The notes under the pieces were generated by a model that was given only the letters and a program-made list of their open reading frames with translations, did not search any database and was not told the origin of the DNA. This document shows, in pieces, positions 25,582 through 35,738 of a stretch of DNA of 64,000 bases. Every line of letters starts with the position of its first letter. Position 1 is the stretch's first letter. A program made the translations under genes and the position numbers. Source of the DNA: Maribacter vaceletii (lineage in GTDB: Bacteria > Bacteroidota > Bacteroidia > Flavobacteriales > Flavobacteriaceae); contig NZ_RBIQ01000008.1 of NCBI RefSeq assembly GCF_003634105.1, positions 124,001 to 188,000 on the forward strand. Direction: 5' to 3'.

Positions 25582-26811
25582 TTGATAAAATCTAACAAGC
25601 TTAAAATATTTAATGATCCAATTTACGGATTTATTAGAATTCCCAACACTTTAATTTTTGATCTTATTGCAGATCCTTTTTTTCAAAGGTTGCGAAGAAT
25701 TTCTCAAATGGGACTTTCTTATCTGGTATATCCAGGAGCACATCATACACGTTTTCATCATGCTTTAGGGTGTATGCATTTAATGCGAAAAGCTATACAA
25801 GTACTAAGGTTTAAGCAAGTAGAATTAACAAAAGAAGAAGAAGAAGGGCTTTTAATAGCAATTCTTCTACATGATATTGGCCACGGACCTTTCTCGCATG
25901 CAATGGAACATAGTATTGTAGAAGGGGTTAACCATGAACATATTTCTTTATGTTTTATGAAAGAGCTAAATATAAAGTTTGAAGGGAAGTTAACATTAGC
26001 TATTGAAATATTTAATGGTAATTACCCTAAAAAATTTTTAAATCAATTAGTATCTAGTCAATTAGACATGGATAGGTTAGATTATCTTAAAAGAGATAGT
26101 TTTTATACCGGTGTGGCAGAAGGGAATACAAATGCAGAACGCTTAATTACCATGCTTAATGTAGTTAATGGAGAGTTAGTAATAGAAGAAAAAGGGATCT
26201 ATTCTATTGAGAAATTTATTATGGCTCGCAGGTTTATGTATTGGCAAGTGTATTTGCATAAAACTGGAGTAGCTGCAGAGCAATTACTAATGCGCATATT
26301 AAAACGTTCTAAAGAATTAATAGTAAGAGGAGAAGATCTAGAGTGCAGTAAGAATTTAAAGTTCTTTTTAGAAAATAAAATTGATATTGATAATTTTGAT
26401 TTAGATACATTAGTACGATTTTCTAAGTTAGACGATATTGATATTCTTTCTGCAATTAAGAATTGGCAAGAAAGTTCCGATTTTGTTTTGTCTCAATTAT
26501 GCCAAATGGTTATAAATAGAAGACTTTTACAAGTAAAAGTTAAAAATGAACCTATTTCTGACATTAAATTTGAAAAACATTTTAATGATTTTAAGGCAGA
26601 AAATGATTTAACTGATGAAGAAACAAACTATTTTGTTTTTACAGGGGAGATAAAAAATAAGGCGTATGATAGAGATTATCAGCCAATTAATATTCTTAAA
26701 AAATCTGGAAGAGTAGTAGATATTGCAAAACTGTCTGATTATTTAAAAATAAAAACGCTTTCTAAAACGGTTTCTAAATATTATATATGCTACCCTAAAG
26801 ATTACGTTTAA
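25582..26811 (+). CDS. HD-domain phosphohydrolase
   Basis: 409 residues. Metal-binding motif: FHHALG near residue 53, then LLHDIGHGPFSHAMEH (His/Asp pair of the HD fold), and a downstream Asp in QLDMDRLDYLKRDS. This is the SAMHD1/dGTPase-like HD group common in Bacteroidota, acting on nucleotides; the substrate is not known for this branch. It starts with TTG at 25582; the first in-frame ATG would cut into the conserved FNDPIYGFI segment. Directly precedes lpxD, as is usual in flavobacteria. Confidence 0.85.
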   Translation: MIKSNKLKIFNDPIYGFIRIPNTLIFDLIADPFFQRLRRISQMGLSYLVYPGAHHTRFHHALGCMHLMRKAIQVLRFKQVELTKEEEEGLLIAILLHDIGHGPFSHAMEHSIVEGVNHEHISLCFMKELNIKFEGKLTLAIEIFNGNYPKKFLNQLVSSQLDMDRLDYLKRDSFYTGVAEGNTNAERLITMLNVVNGELVIEEKGIYSIEKFIMARRFMYWQVYLHKTGVAAEQLLMRILKRSKELIVRGEDLECSKNLKFFLENKIDIDNFDLDTLVRFSKLDDIDILSAIKNWQESSDFVLSQLCQMVINRRLLQVKVKNEPISDIKFEKHFNDFKAENDLTDEETNYFVFTGEIKNKAYDRDYQPINILKKSGRVVDIAKLSDYLKIKTLSKTVSKYYICYPKDYV

Positions 26812-26821
26812 CTATTTTTCT

Positions 26822-26829
26822 TACTTTTG
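26822..26829 (+). promoter_or_regulatory. TAnnTTTG box before lpxD, predicted leaderless
   Basis: TACTTTTG ends five bases before the ATG at 26835, so the transcript is expected to begin at or very near the start codon. Confidence 0.5.
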
Positions 26830-26834
26830 TGCTC

Positions 26835-27851
26835 ATGGTATTTACAGCGAGTCAAATTGCAGGCATATTAGAAGGGGAAATTGAAGGAAACCCAGAGATT
26901 GCCGTTCACAAATTAGCCAAAATAGAAGAAGGAGAAAAAGGATCTCTTACTTTTTTAGCTAATCCAAAATATACTTCACATATATATTCTACAAAAGCAT
27001 CGGTTACAATTGTAAATAAAGACTTTATTCCAGAGCAAAGCATATCTACAACATTAATAAAAGTAGAAGATGCTTATGAATCTTTTTCTAAACTATTAGA
27101 ATATTATAATGAAGTAAAAAATAATAAGAAAGGAATAGAGAGTCCTGTATTTATTGCAGATACTGCAAAATATGAAGAAGATGTTTATATAGGAGCCTTC
27201 ACTTATATTGGTACTAATGTTGTTTTAGGAAAAAATGTAAAGATTTATCCAAATGTTTTTATAGGAGACAATGTGATAATTGGAGATAATAGTTCTGTTT
27301 TAGCAGGTGCAAGAGTTTGTTCGGAGTCTGTTATTGGAAAAAACTGTACCATTCATAGTGGTGTTATTGTTGGGGCAGACGGTTTTGGTTTTGCACCTAA
27401 TAAAGATGGATCCTATAGTAAAATACCACAAACAGGGAATGTAATTTTAGAAGATAATATAGATGTTGGAGCAGGAACTACAATAGATAGAGCAACATTA
27501 GGGTCTACAATACTTCGTAAAGGTGTAAAATTAGACAACCAAATACAAATAGCGCATAATGTAGAAATTGGAGAAAACACAGTTATTGCTGCCCAAACTG
27601 GTATTGCAGGATCTACAAAGATTGGTAAAAACTGTATGATAGGTGGGCAAGTAGGTATTGTTGGGCACATTACTATTGGTGATAATGTTAGAATACAAGC
27701 GCAATCTGGTATTGGGAGAAATGTAAAAGATAATGAGATTTTACAAGGTTCTCCAGCATTAAATTATGGAGATTATAACAAATCTTATGTGCATTTTAAA
27801 AATTTACCAAAAATTGTTAATAGAATAAATCAATTGGAAAAAAAAGAATAA
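26835..27851 (+). CDS. lpxD: UDP-3-O-acylglucosamine N-acyltransferase
   Basis: 338 residues. Adds the second, amide-linked 3-hydroxyacyl chain in lipid A synthesis, using acyl-ACP. An N-terminal uridine-binding domain (1-100) is followed by a left-handed beta helix of hexapeptide repeats (about 105-310), containing GADGFGFAP and the catalytic His in the IQIAHNVEIG segment. ATG at 26835 is preferred over GTG 6 bp upstream, which is the last base triplet region of the promoter box. First of the lpxD-lpxC/fabZ-lpxA run. Confidence 0.93.
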   Translation: MVFTASQIAGILEGEIEGNPEIAVHKLAKIEEGEKGSLTFLANPKYTSHIYSTKASVTIVNKDFIPEQSISTTLIKVEDAYESFSKLLEYYNEVKNNKKGIESPVFIADTAKYEEDVYIGAFTYIGTNVVLGKNVKIYPNVFIGDNVIIGDNSSVLAGARVCSESVIGKNCTIHSGVIVGADGFGFAPNKDGSYSKIPQTGNVILEDNIDVGAGTTIDRATLGSTILRKGVKLDNQIQIAHNVEIGENTVIAAQTGIAGSTKIGKNCMIGGQVGIVGHITIGDNVRIQAQSGIGRNVKDNEILQGSPALNYGDYNKSYVHFKNLPKIVNRINQLEKKE

Positions 27852-27859
27852 TTGTGAAT

Positions 27860-29254
27860 ATGAAACCACAAAAACAAAGAACAATTGGAAAAGAAATTAC
27901 CCTAACAGGTGTAGGATTACATACAGGAGAAAATGTAACTCTTAAATTTTTACCTGCGGCAGAAAATCATGGTTATGCTTTTAAAAGAGTGGATTTAGAA
28001 GGGGAGCCAATAATAGAGGCAGATGCTAATTACGTAGTAAACACACAAAGAGGTACAAATTTAGAAAAGCATGGTGTTAAAATACAAACATCTGAGCATG
28101 TTTTAGCCGCTTTAGTTGGTCTAGAAATTGACAATGTTTTAATAGAATTAAATGCTCCAGAACCACCAATAATGGATGGTTCATCTAAGTTTTTTGTTGA
28201 AGCTTTAGAAAAAACTGGTATTGTAGAACAAGAAGCAGAAAGAGAAGAATATATTGTTAAAGATGTTATTTCTTATAAAGATGAAGCCACTGGTAGTGAA
28301 ATAACTATAATACCATCTGATACGTATATGGTAACTACAATGGTAGATTTTGGTACTAAAGTTTTAGGAACTCAAAATGCTACTTTAGAAAAACTTAGTG
28401 ATTTTAAAACTGAAATAGCAGATGCAAGAACTTTTAGTTTTTTGCATGAGTTAGAAGCTTTATTAGAGCACGGACTTATTAAAGGAGGAGATTTAAATAA
28501 TGCTATTGTTTATGTGGATAAGGAAATTTCCGAAACCACAATGAAAAAATTGGAGAAAGCTTTTAATAAAGAAAAGCTATCTGTTAAGCCTAATGGTATA
28601 TTAGATAACTTAACATTGCACCAACCAAATGAAGCAGCAAGACACAAATTGTTAGATGTTATTGGAGATTTAGCATTAGCAGGAACTCGAATACGTGGAA
28701 AAATTATAGCAAATAAACCAGGGCATTATGTAAATACACAATTTGCTAAGAAAATTGCAAAGATTATTAAACTAGAGAAAAGAAATAAAGTTCCTAGTTA
28801 TGATCTAAACCAACCACCTTTAATGGATATTCATCAAATTATGGATATGTTACCTCATAGACCTCCATTTTTATTAATAGATAGGGTTTTAGAGCTTTCT
28901 GATACACATGTTGTTGGTATGAAAAATGTTTCTATGAATGAGCCATTTTTTGTTGGTCATTTTCCTGGTGCACCAGTAATGCCTGGCGTATTACAAGTAG
29001 AGGCAATGGCACAAACTGGCGGTATTTTAGTTTTAAGTACTGTACCAGACCCAGAAAACTACCTTACCTTTTTTATGAAAATGGATAATGTAAAGTTTAA
29101 GCAAAAAGTGCTTCCGGGAGATACACTAGTTTTTCATTGTAGTTTAATTACTCCAATAAGGAGAGGAATTTGTCATATGCAAGCATATGCTTATGCTAAT
29201 AATAAGTTAGTTTGTGAGGCAGAATTAATGGCACAAATAGCTAAAAAGAAATAA
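27860..29254 (+). CDS. lpxC/fabZ: Bifunctional LpxC deacetylase / FabZ dehydratase
   Basis: 464 residues. Residues 1-315: LpxC, the zinc-dependent UDP-3-O-acyl-GlcNAc deacetylase; zinc ligands are in TSEHVLAALVG and HKLLDVIGDLAL, with a further His in the LxHE-type loop. Residues 320-464: FabZ hotdog dehydratase with HRPPFLLIDRV, the catalytic His in HFPGAPVMPGVLQVEAMAQ. The fusion is a known Bacteroidota arrangement. ATG at 27860 or GTG at 27854 are both possible starts; ATG is chosen. Only 8 bp after lpxD. Confidence 0.94.
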   Translation: MKPQKQRTIGKEITLTGVGLHTGENVTLKFLPAAENHGYAFKRVDLEGEPIIEADANYVVNTQRGTNLEKHGVKIQTSEHVLAALVGLEIDNVLIELNAPEPPIMDGSSKFFVEALEKTGIVEQEAEREEYIVKDVISYKDEATGSEITIIPSDTYMVTTMVDFGTKVLGTQNATLEKLSDFKTEIADARTFSFLHELEALLEHGLIKGGDLNNAIVYVDKEISETTMKKLEKAFNKEKLSVKPNGILDNLTLHQPNEAARHKLLDVIGDLALAGTRIRGKIIANKPGHYVNTQFAKKIAKIIKLEKRNKVPSYDLNQPPLMDIHQIMDMLPHRPPFLLIDRVLELSDTHVVGMKNVSMNEPFFVGHFPGAPVMPGVLQVEAMAQTGGILVLSTVPDPENYLTFFMKMDNVKFKQKVLPGDTLVFHCSLITPIRRGICHMQAYAYANNKLVCEAELMAQIAKKK

Positions 29255-29256
29255 AA

Positions 29257-30042
29257 ATGAATCAGCCTTTAGCTTATATACACCCTGGTGCAAAAATTGC
29301 AAAAAATGTTGTTGTAGAACCTTTTACAACAATTCATAATAATGTTTCTATTGGTGATGGTACTTGGATTGGGTCCAATGTAACCATTATGGAAGGAGCA
29401 AGAATTGGAAAAAATTGTAATATTTTTCCAGGAGCAGTAATTTCTGCACCGCCACAAGATTTAAAGTATGATGGCGAAGAAACTACAGTTGTTATAGGAG
29501 ATAATACTACTATTAGAGAATGTGCGACAATACATAAAGGAACCTCTGACAGAATGAAAACTGTTATAGGTAAAAATTGTTTAATTATGGCTTATTGTCA
29601 TGTAGCGCATGATTGTTTAGTTGGCGATAATTGTATTTTTTCTAACAACTCAACTCTAGCAGGACACGTAACTATTGGAGATAATGTAATATTAGCTGGT
29701 TTAGTTGCAGTGCATCAATTTGTATCTGTAGGGCAGCATGCTTTTGTAACTGGAGGTTCTTTAGTACGTAAAGATGTACCGCCTTTTGTAAAAGCTGCAC
29801 GTGAGCCACTTTCTTATGTTGGTATAAACTCTGTTGGTTTAAGAAGAAGAGGAATAGCTTCAGAAAAAATTAGAGAAATTCAGAATATATATAGAATACT
29901 ATATCAAAAAAATTATAATAATACACAAGCAGTTCAAATTCTTGAAGCAGAAATGGAAGCAACGCCCGAGCGCGATGAAATTCTTCAGTTTATTAGAGAC
30001 TCGCAACGTGGTATTATGAAAGGGTATTTTAGTAATAATTAA
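29257..30042 (+). CDS. lpxA: UDP-N-acetylglucosamine acyltransferase
   Basis: 261 residues, the usual length. First step of lipid A synthesis. Hexapeptide-repeat beta helix (about 1-190) with the catalytic His in AYCHVAHDC, NNSTLAGHV and GGSLVRKDVPPFVKA, then a C-terminal helical domain with GLRRRG. Starts 2 bp after the fused lpxC-fabZ stop, so translation is likely coupled. Confidence 0.95.
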   Translation: MNQPLAYIHPGAKIAKNVVVEPFTTIHNNVSIGDGTWIGSNVTIMEGARIGKNCNIFPGAVISAPPQDLKYDGEETTVVIGDNTTIRECATIHKGTSDRMKTVIGKNCLIMAYCHVAHDCLVGDNCIFSNNSTLAGHVTIGDNVILAGLVAVHQFVSVGQHAFVTGGSLVRKDVPPFVKAAREPLSYVGINSVGLRRRGIASEKIREIQNIYRILYQKNYNNTQAVQILEAEMEATPERDEILQFIRDSQRGIMKGYFSNN

Positions 30043-30110
30043 GTATAAAATATAGGATAAGTTAAGAGAGTATATCTTTTAATAATTAACGAATAACTAA
30101 CAACAAATAA

Positions 30111-30677
30111 ATGGCATCTACATCAGATATTAGAAAAGGATTATGCATCAGATATAATAATGATATATACAAAATCATTGAATTTTTACATGTAAAACCA
30201 GGAAAAGGCCCTGCTTTTGTTAGAACAAAATTAAAAAGTGTTAGTTCTGGAAAAGTTTTAGATAATACTTTTTCTGCAGGGCATAAAATAGAAGATGTTC
30301 GTGTAGAAACGCGTTCATATCAATTTTTATATCCAGAAGGAGATACGTTTCATTTTATGAATACTGATGATTACAACCAAATTACATTGCAAGAAAGTTC
30401 TTTAGATGCTCCTGGCTTGTTAAAAGAAGGTACTGTTGTAAAAATTATGTTTAATACAGAAGATAGCATGCCTTTATCTGTAGAAATGCCTGCAAGTGTA
30501 GTGTTAGAGGTTACATATACAGAGCCTGGTGTAAAAGGTAATACAGCTACAAATGCAACAAAACCTGCAAAAGTAGAAACTGGAGCAGAAGTAAACGTGC
30601 CTTTATTTATTAATGAAGGAGATAAAATTAAAGTAGATACAGAAAAAGGTAGCTACATGGAAAGAGTAAAAGAATAG
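30111..30677 (+). CDS. efp: Elongation factor P
   Basis: 188 residues, three beta-barrel domains. Domain I carries the loop VKPGKGPAFVRTKLK with the modifiable Lys at the GKG tip (about residue 32); domains II and III end with VTYTEPGVKGNTA and a FINEGDKIKVDTEKGSYMERVKE tail. EF-P rescues ribosomes stalled on polyproline. It follows lpxA by 68 bp and precedes the second lpxD-like gene by 12 bp, a usual Bacteroidota order. Confidence 0.96.
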   Translation: MASTSDIRKGLCIRYNNDIYKIIEFLHVKPGKGPAFVRTKLKSVSSGKVLDNTFSAGHKIEDVRVETRSYQFLYPEGDTFHFMNTDDYNQITLQESSLDAPGLLKEGTVVKIMFNTEDSMPLSVEMPASVVLEVTYTEPGVKGNTATNATKPAKVETGAEVNVPLFINEGDKIKVDTEKGSYMERVKE

Positions 30678-30689
30678 TAGTTTTTTAGA

Positions 30690-31622
30690 ATGAAATTTCC
30701 TAAATCTTATACTTTAAAAGAAATCTCTCAAATTATTCAATCCAAATATATAGGGGAAGATAATTTTTCTATAACTGGTATGAATGAAATTCATGTTGTA
30801 GAAAAGGGAGATATTGTATTTGTGGATCATCCAAAATATTATGATAAAGCGCTAAACTCTAAGGCTACTACTATATTGATAAATAAAGAAGTAACCTGTC
30901 CTGAAGGTAAAGCGCTATTAATTTCTAATGACCCTTTTCGAGATTTTAATATACTAACAACTTATTTTAAGCCATTTGTGCCTGCAAGTTCTACTATTGC
31001 AGAAAGTGCAAAAATAGGAGAGGGCACCGTTATACAACCCAATACTTTTGTAGGTAATAATGTTTCAATAGGGAAAAATTGTGTTGTACATTCTAATGTT
31101 GCTATATATGATAATTGTGTTATAGGAAATAATGTTACCATTCATGCAGGAAGTGTTTTAGGTGCAGATGCTTTTTATTATAAAAATAGACCTGAAGGCT
31201 TTGATAAATTGCGCTCTGGAGGAAGAGTTGTTTTAGAAGATAATGTAGATATTGGAGCTCTTTGTACTATAGATAAAGGAGTTACAGGAGATACCACTAT
31301 TGGTAAAGGAACAAAACTTGATAATCAAGTACATGTAGGGCATGATACTGTTATTGGAGAAAAATGTTTAATAGCCTCACAAACAGGAATTGCTGGTTGT
31401 GTTATTATTGAAGATGAAGTTACCTTATGGGGGCAAGTAGGAACTAATAGTGGAATTACTATTGGAAAAAAAGCTGTTATAATGGGACAAACTGGAGTTA
31501 CTAAATCTGTGCCAGGAGGAAAAAGCTATTTTGGAACTCCAATAGAAGAATCTAGAGAAAAACTAAAGCAATTGGCTTACATAAAAAAGATTCCAGAAAT
31601 AATAAAAAAAGTAGAAAAGTAA
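30690..31622 (+). CDS. LpxD-like UDP-3-O-(3-hydroxymyristoyl)glucosamine N-acyltransferase paralogue
   Basis: 310 residues with the same architecture as the lpxD product 4 kb upstream: an N-terminal domain (1-95) and a hexapeptide helix (about 100-290) with GADAFYYKNRPEGF and the His-containing VHVGHDTVIG. It is shorter and diverged from LpxD at the active-site loop (YYKN in place of FGFAP). Known as a second LpxD-type gene behind efp in many flavobacteria; whether it acts on lipid A or another UDP-sugar is not known. Confidence 0.82.
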   Translation: MKFPKSYTLKEISQIIQSKYIGEDNFSITGMNEIHVVEKGDIVFVDHPKYYDKALNSKATTILINKEVTCPEGKALLISNDPFRDFNILTTYFKPFVPASSTIAESAKIGEGTVIQPNTFVGNNVSIGKNCVVHSNVAIYDNCVIGNNVTIHAGSVLGADAFYYKNRPEGFDKLRSGGRVVLEDNVDIGALCTIDKGVTGDTTIGKGTKLDNQVHVGHDTVIGEKCLIASQTGIAGCVIIEDEVTLWGQVGTNSGITIGKKAVIMGQTGVTKSVPGGKSYFGTPIEESREKLKQLAYIKKIPEIIKKVEK

Positions 31623-31662
31623 ATTAAAAAGGAGTTTACTTTAAAAATCATTTACAAACGCA

Positions 31663-31670
31663 TATTTTTG
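31663..31670 (+). promoter_or_regulatory. TAnnTTTG promoter box of sucD
   Basis: TATTTTTG, 23 bases before the sucD ATG at 31694. Confidence 0.55.
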
Positions 31671-31693
31671 TGTTATTAAAAAAATAATATCGT

Positions 31694-32566
31694 ATGAGTG
31701 TTCTAGTTAACAAAGATTCTAAAATAATAGTACAAGGTTTTACAGGAAGTGAAGGAACTTTCCATGCCGGACAAATGATTGATTACGGTACTAACGTTGT
31801 TGGTGGTGTTACTCCAGGAAAAGGAGGTCAAGAACATTTAGGAAAACCTGTTTTTAATACAGTTTTAGAAGCAGTTGAAAAAGTAGGGGCAGATACAACT
31901 ATTATATTTGTACCGCCAGCATTTGCTGCCGATGCTATTATGGAAGCAGCTAATGCAGGTATTAAAGTTATAATTACTATTACAGAAGGTATACCTGTAG
32001 CTGACATGGTAAAAGCCTCTAATTACATAAAAGATAAAGACTGTAGACTTGTTGGTCCTAACTGTCCAGGTGTTATTACTCCAGGCGAAGCAAAAGTTGG
32101 TATTATGCCAGGATTTGTTTTTAAAGAAGGGAATGTAGGTATTGTTTCTAAATCAGGAACTTTAACTTATGAAGCTGCAGACCAAGTGGTTCGTCAAGGA
32201 CTAGGAATAACTACTGCAATTGGTATTGGTGGTGACCCAATAATTGGAACTACAACAAAAGAAGCTGTAGAATTATTAATTAATGATTCTGAAACAGAGT
32301 GTGTTGTTATGATTGGAGAAATTGGAGGACAACTAGAAGCTGATGCTGCAGAATGGTATAAGGCAAGTGGAAGTAAAAAACCAATTGTTGGTTTTATTGC
32401 TGGTGAAACTGCTCCTGCAGGAAGAACTATGGGGCATGCTGGTGCTATAGTTGGTGGTAGTGATGATACTGCACAAGCAAAAAAACGTATTATGAGAGAA
32501 TGTGGAATACATGTTGTAGATTCTCCTGCCGAAATAGGTGTTAAAGTAAAAGAAGTTATGGGATAA
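31694..32566 (+). CDS. sucD: Succinate-CoA ligase alpha subunit
   Basis: 290 residues, usual length. N-terminal CoA-binding Rossmann domain with [11 protein letters not shown] and GGVTPGKGG, then [19 protein letters not shown], and the phosphohistidine loop GHAGAIVGG (active His near 246). Makes ATP or GTP from succinyl-CoA in the TCA cycle with SucC, which is not in the window. Own promoter and terminator, so probably monocistronic. Confidence 0.96.
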   Translation: MSVLVNKDSKIIVQGFTGSEGTFHAGQMIDYGTNVVGGVTPGKGGQEHLGKPVFNTVLEAVEKVGADTTIIFVPPAFAADAIMEAANAGIKVIITITEGIPVADMVKASNYIKDKDCRLVGPNCPGVITPGEAKVGIMPGFVFKEGNVGIVSKSGTLTYEAADQVVRQGLGITTAIGIGGDPIIGTTTKEAVELLINDSETECVVMIGEIGGQLEADAAEWYKASGSKKPIVGFIAGETAPAGRTMGHAGAIVGGSDDTAQAKKRIMRECGIHVVDSPAEIGVKVKEVMG

Positions 32567-32608
32567 TAACATGTAAAGTGTTAAATCTTTCAAAATAATT
32601 CTTACATT

Positions 32609-32648
32609 AAATCCATCATTCTTACATTAGAATGATGGATTTTTTTTA
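32609..32648 (+). terminator. Terminator of sucD
   Basis: Perfect 12-bp stem AAATCCATCATT / AATGATGGATTT (32609-32620 and 32631-32642), 10-nt loop, T run. ATTCTTACATTA occurs twice here (32598-32609 and 32618-32629). Confidence 0.9.
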
Positions 32649-32719
32649 CAGTTAATTTTCGTCAACATTTCCTTGATAAATTATGTAAACTACTAATGAC
32701 TTTTAAATACTTAATTAAA

Positions 32720-35686
32720 ATGAAAAAACTAGTATTAAGTACCGCTTTCGCGTTTTTATTTTTATTGGCTTGTAAAATAGACTCTAAAAAAGAAGCCTAT
32801 TCTTCAAGTATCACAAAAGATGCAAATGGGTTCACTTATGAGTCTTTTAATAATGATCCAACTGGTTTACGATTGTACACTTTAGATAACGGTTTAAAAG
32901 TTTATTTAGGAAAAAATACGGAAGAACCAAAAATACAAACCTTAATTGCTGTAAGAGCAGGCTCTAAATATGACCCTGCAGATAATACTGGTTTAGCACA
33001 TTATTTAGAACACATGGTTTTTAAGGGCACCGACAAAATAGGAACACAAGATTTTGAAAAAGAAAAAGTTTTTTTAAATCAAATTTCGGACCTGTATGAA
33101 GCTCATAAAGCTGAAAGCGATACAATAAAGAAAAAAGATATTTATAAAAAAATAGATTCTGTTTCTTTACTTGCTTCTAATATTTCTATTGCTAATGAGT
33201 ATGACAAAATGGTAAGCTCTTTAGGTGCAGAAGGTACAAATGCTTTTACTTCTAATGAACAAACAGTATATGTTAATAAAATACCTTCTAATGAGGTAGA
33301 TAAATGGTTACAAGTAGAAAGTGAACGTTTTAAAACATTAGTATTACGTTTATTTCATACCGAATTAGAGGCCGTTTATGAAGAATTTAATAGAGGGCAG
33401 GATAGTGATGGAAGGAAACAATATTTTGCAGTTTTAGAAGGCCTGTATCCAAATCATCCTTACGGTACACAATCTACAATAGGGAAGTCAGAGCATTTAA
33501 AGAATCCATCAATGAAGGCTATTCATAATTATTTTGATACCTATTATGTACCAAATAATATGGCAGTTATTATGGTTGGCGATTTAGATTTTGAGGTAAC
33601 TATAAAAAAAATTAATAATTCTTTTGGGGACTATACATCTAAAGAAGTTTCGCACCCTACTTTTCCAGAAGAAATACCTTTAGCAAATCCTATTAAAAAA
33701 GAAGTATATGGGCCTACGGCAGAATCTATATATGTTGCTTTTAGAACCAAAGGAAAAGGTGATAAAGAAGAAGTAATGGTTACTTTAATAGATTATATGT
33801 TAGCAAATTCTAATGCAGGATTAATAGATTTAAATTTAAATCAAAAACAAATGGTGCAAAGCGCTTCTTCTTTTACCAATTTTAATAATGATTATGGTTT
33901 TCATCTGTTATACGGTACTCCAAAACAAGGACAAACTCTAGATCAGGTTAAAAATTTACTATTAGAGCAACTAGAGAAAATTAAAAAAGGAGAATTTGAG
34001 GATTGGCTTTTAGATGCAGTTGTAAATGATTTACGACTTTCTAAAATTAAGTCTTTTGAAAACTCCTCATCAACAGCATATGAATATTTAGGAGCTTTTA
34101 TTGGTTTTCAAGACTGGAATAAGCGTTTAAGTATGCTAGATGAAATGAAAAAAATCACAAAAGAAGAGGTAGTTTTATTTGCAAATGAATTATATGCAGA
34201 TAATTATGTAGAGGTTCATAAAATTAAAGGAGAAGACAAGAGCATTGTTAAAGTTGAAAACCCTGGAATTACCCCAATAAAGATAAATAGAGATAAAGAG
34301 TCTGACTTTATAAAGGGCTTTAATAAACTTACTTCTCCAGATTTAAAACCTCAATTTGTAGATTATAAATCTGCTATTAAAGAAACAAAAACTAAAAATG
34401 GATTAAATGTCTCCTATATAGAAAACCCTAATAACGATATTTTTAATATGAGTATTATTTTTGATATGGGTAAAGATAACGACCCAATGGTTTCTTTAGC
34501 AGCAGGGTATTTAGACTATTTAGGCACCGATAAATATACTCCTGAAGAGCTAAAACAAGAATTTTACAAAATTGGAATTTCATATTCTGTAACCGCTAAA
34601 GATGATAAAACGTATGTAGGTATCTCAGGGTTAAAAGAAAATCTAAATGGAGGTTTAGTTTTATTAGAGCATCTTTGGAATAATGCTGTTCCTGATCAAG
34701 AGTCTTATGATAAATATGTAGATAAAATATTAAAAGGAAGACAGGATTCAAAAACTCAAAAAGGAAATATTTTTTGGAACGGACTAATGAATTATAGCAA
34801 ATATGGTGAAAATTCACGTTTGAGAGATATTTATACTATGACTGAATTAAGGGCTATTACACCTTTAGAATTAGTAGATAAAGTAAAAGCACTTAGAAAT
34901 TATAAACAACGTATTTTCTACTATGGGAAGGATGTAGATAATGCTATTGCATCTTTGGATAAGAATCATAATGTTAACGTGGCTTCCTTGAAAGACTATC
35001 CAGAAAGAAAAAAGTATGAGGAAAAAGAAACGGGAGGTAATGTTTACTTTGTAGATTATGATATGGTACAAAGTGAAATTCTTTTATTAGCAAAAGGAGC
35101 AGAGTTTGATGCTGAAAAAATGGCTGTATCTAGATTGTTTAACACGTACTTTGGTAGTGGTTTATCTTCTATAGTTTTTCAAGAAATTAGAGAATCTAAA
35201 TCATTAGCATATTCTGCTTTTTCTAGTTATAGCAATGCAAGAGAAAAAGGAAATTCAGACTACGTTATGGCGTATGTAGGAACACAAGCAAATAAACTGC
35301 CAGAAGCTGTAGATGCTATGATGGAATTAATGACAACAATGCCAGAGGCAGAAGAACAATTTAATCAAGCTAAAGAAGCAACATTAAAAAAGATAGCAGC
35401 AGAAAGAATTACAAAATCTAACATTTTTTGGACGTATGAATCTTTAAAGAAAAGAGGATTTGAAAATGATAATAGAGAAGCGCTGTATAATGCTATAAAA
35501 AACATGACTTTAAATGATTTAAAAACTTTTTTTAATACAAATATTAAAGGGGAAAATTACAATGTTATGGTAATTGGAAATAAAAAAGACATAGATTTTA
35601 AGGCATTAAAAAAGTTAGGAGATATTAAAGAAATGGATATTGATGAAATTTTTAATTTTGAAAAATCGGCTCCAGTAAAGGGCTAA
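32720..35686 (+). CDS. M16-family zinc metallopeptidase, lipoprotein
   Basis: 988 residues from ATG 32720, which gives a lipoprotein signal peptide ending LLAC (Cys at about residue 18); an ATG 24 bp upstream would disrupt it. First M16 half: inverted zinc motif HYLEHMVFKG with a distal Glu in the ELEAVYEEF segment, so it should be catalytically active. Second half (about 560-988) lacks the motif and ends with the IRESKSLAYSAFSSY region. This two-half layout matches PqqL/pitrilysin-type peptidases. Likely acts on peptides in the periplasm or at the outer membrane. Confidence 0.9.
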   Translation: MKKLVLSTAFAFLFLLACKIDSKKEAYSSSITKDANGFTYESFNNDPTGLRLYTLDNGLKVYLGKNTEEPKIQTLIAVRAGSKYDPADNTGLAHYLEHMVFKGTDKIGTQDFEKEKVFLNQISDLYEAHKAESDTIKKKDIYKKIDSVSLLASNISIANEYDKMVSSLGAEGTNAFTSNEQTVYVNKIPSNEVDKWLQVESERFKTLVLRLFHTELEAVYEEFNRGQDSDGRKQYFAVLEGLYPNHPYGTQSTIGKSEHLKNPSMKAIHNYFDTYYVPNNMAVIMVGDLDFEVTIKKINNSFGDYTSKEVSHPTFPEEIPLANPIKKEVYGPTAESIYVAFRTKGKGDKEEVMVTLIDYMLANSNAGLIDLNLNQKQMVQSASSFTNFNNDYGFHLLYGTPKQGQTLDQVKNLLLEQLEKIKKGEFEDWLLDAVVNDLRLSKIKSFENSSSTAYEYLGAFIGFQDWNKRLSMLDEMKKITKEEVVLFANELYADNYVEVHKIKGEDKSIVKVENPGITPIKINRDKESDFIKGFNKLTSPDLKPQFVDYKSAIKETKTKNGLNVSYIENPNNDIFNMSIIFDMGKDNDPMVSLAAGYLDYLGTDKYTPEELKQEFYKIGISYSVTAKDDKTYVGISGLKENLNGGLVLLEHLWNNAVPDQESYDKYVDKILKGRQDSKTQKGNIFWNGLMNYSKYGENSRLRDIYTMTELRAITPLELVDKVKALRNYKQRIFYYGKDVDNAIASLDKNHNVNVASLKDYPERKKYEEKETGGNVYFVDYDMVQSEILLLAKGAEFDAEKMAVSRLFNTYFGSGLSSIVFQEIRESKSLAYSAFSSYSNAREKGNSDYVMAYVGTQANKLPEAVDAMMELMTTMPEAEEQFNQAKEATLKKIAAERITKSNIFWTYESLKKRGFENDNREALYNAIKNMTLNDLKTFFNTNIKGENYNVMVIGNKKDIDFKALKKLGDIKEMDIDEIFNFEKSAPVKG

Positions 35687-35738
35687 TAAAATTAAAAGAA
35701 AAGCTCTTTTATAATTTATGAAGAGTATTTTTAATTGG

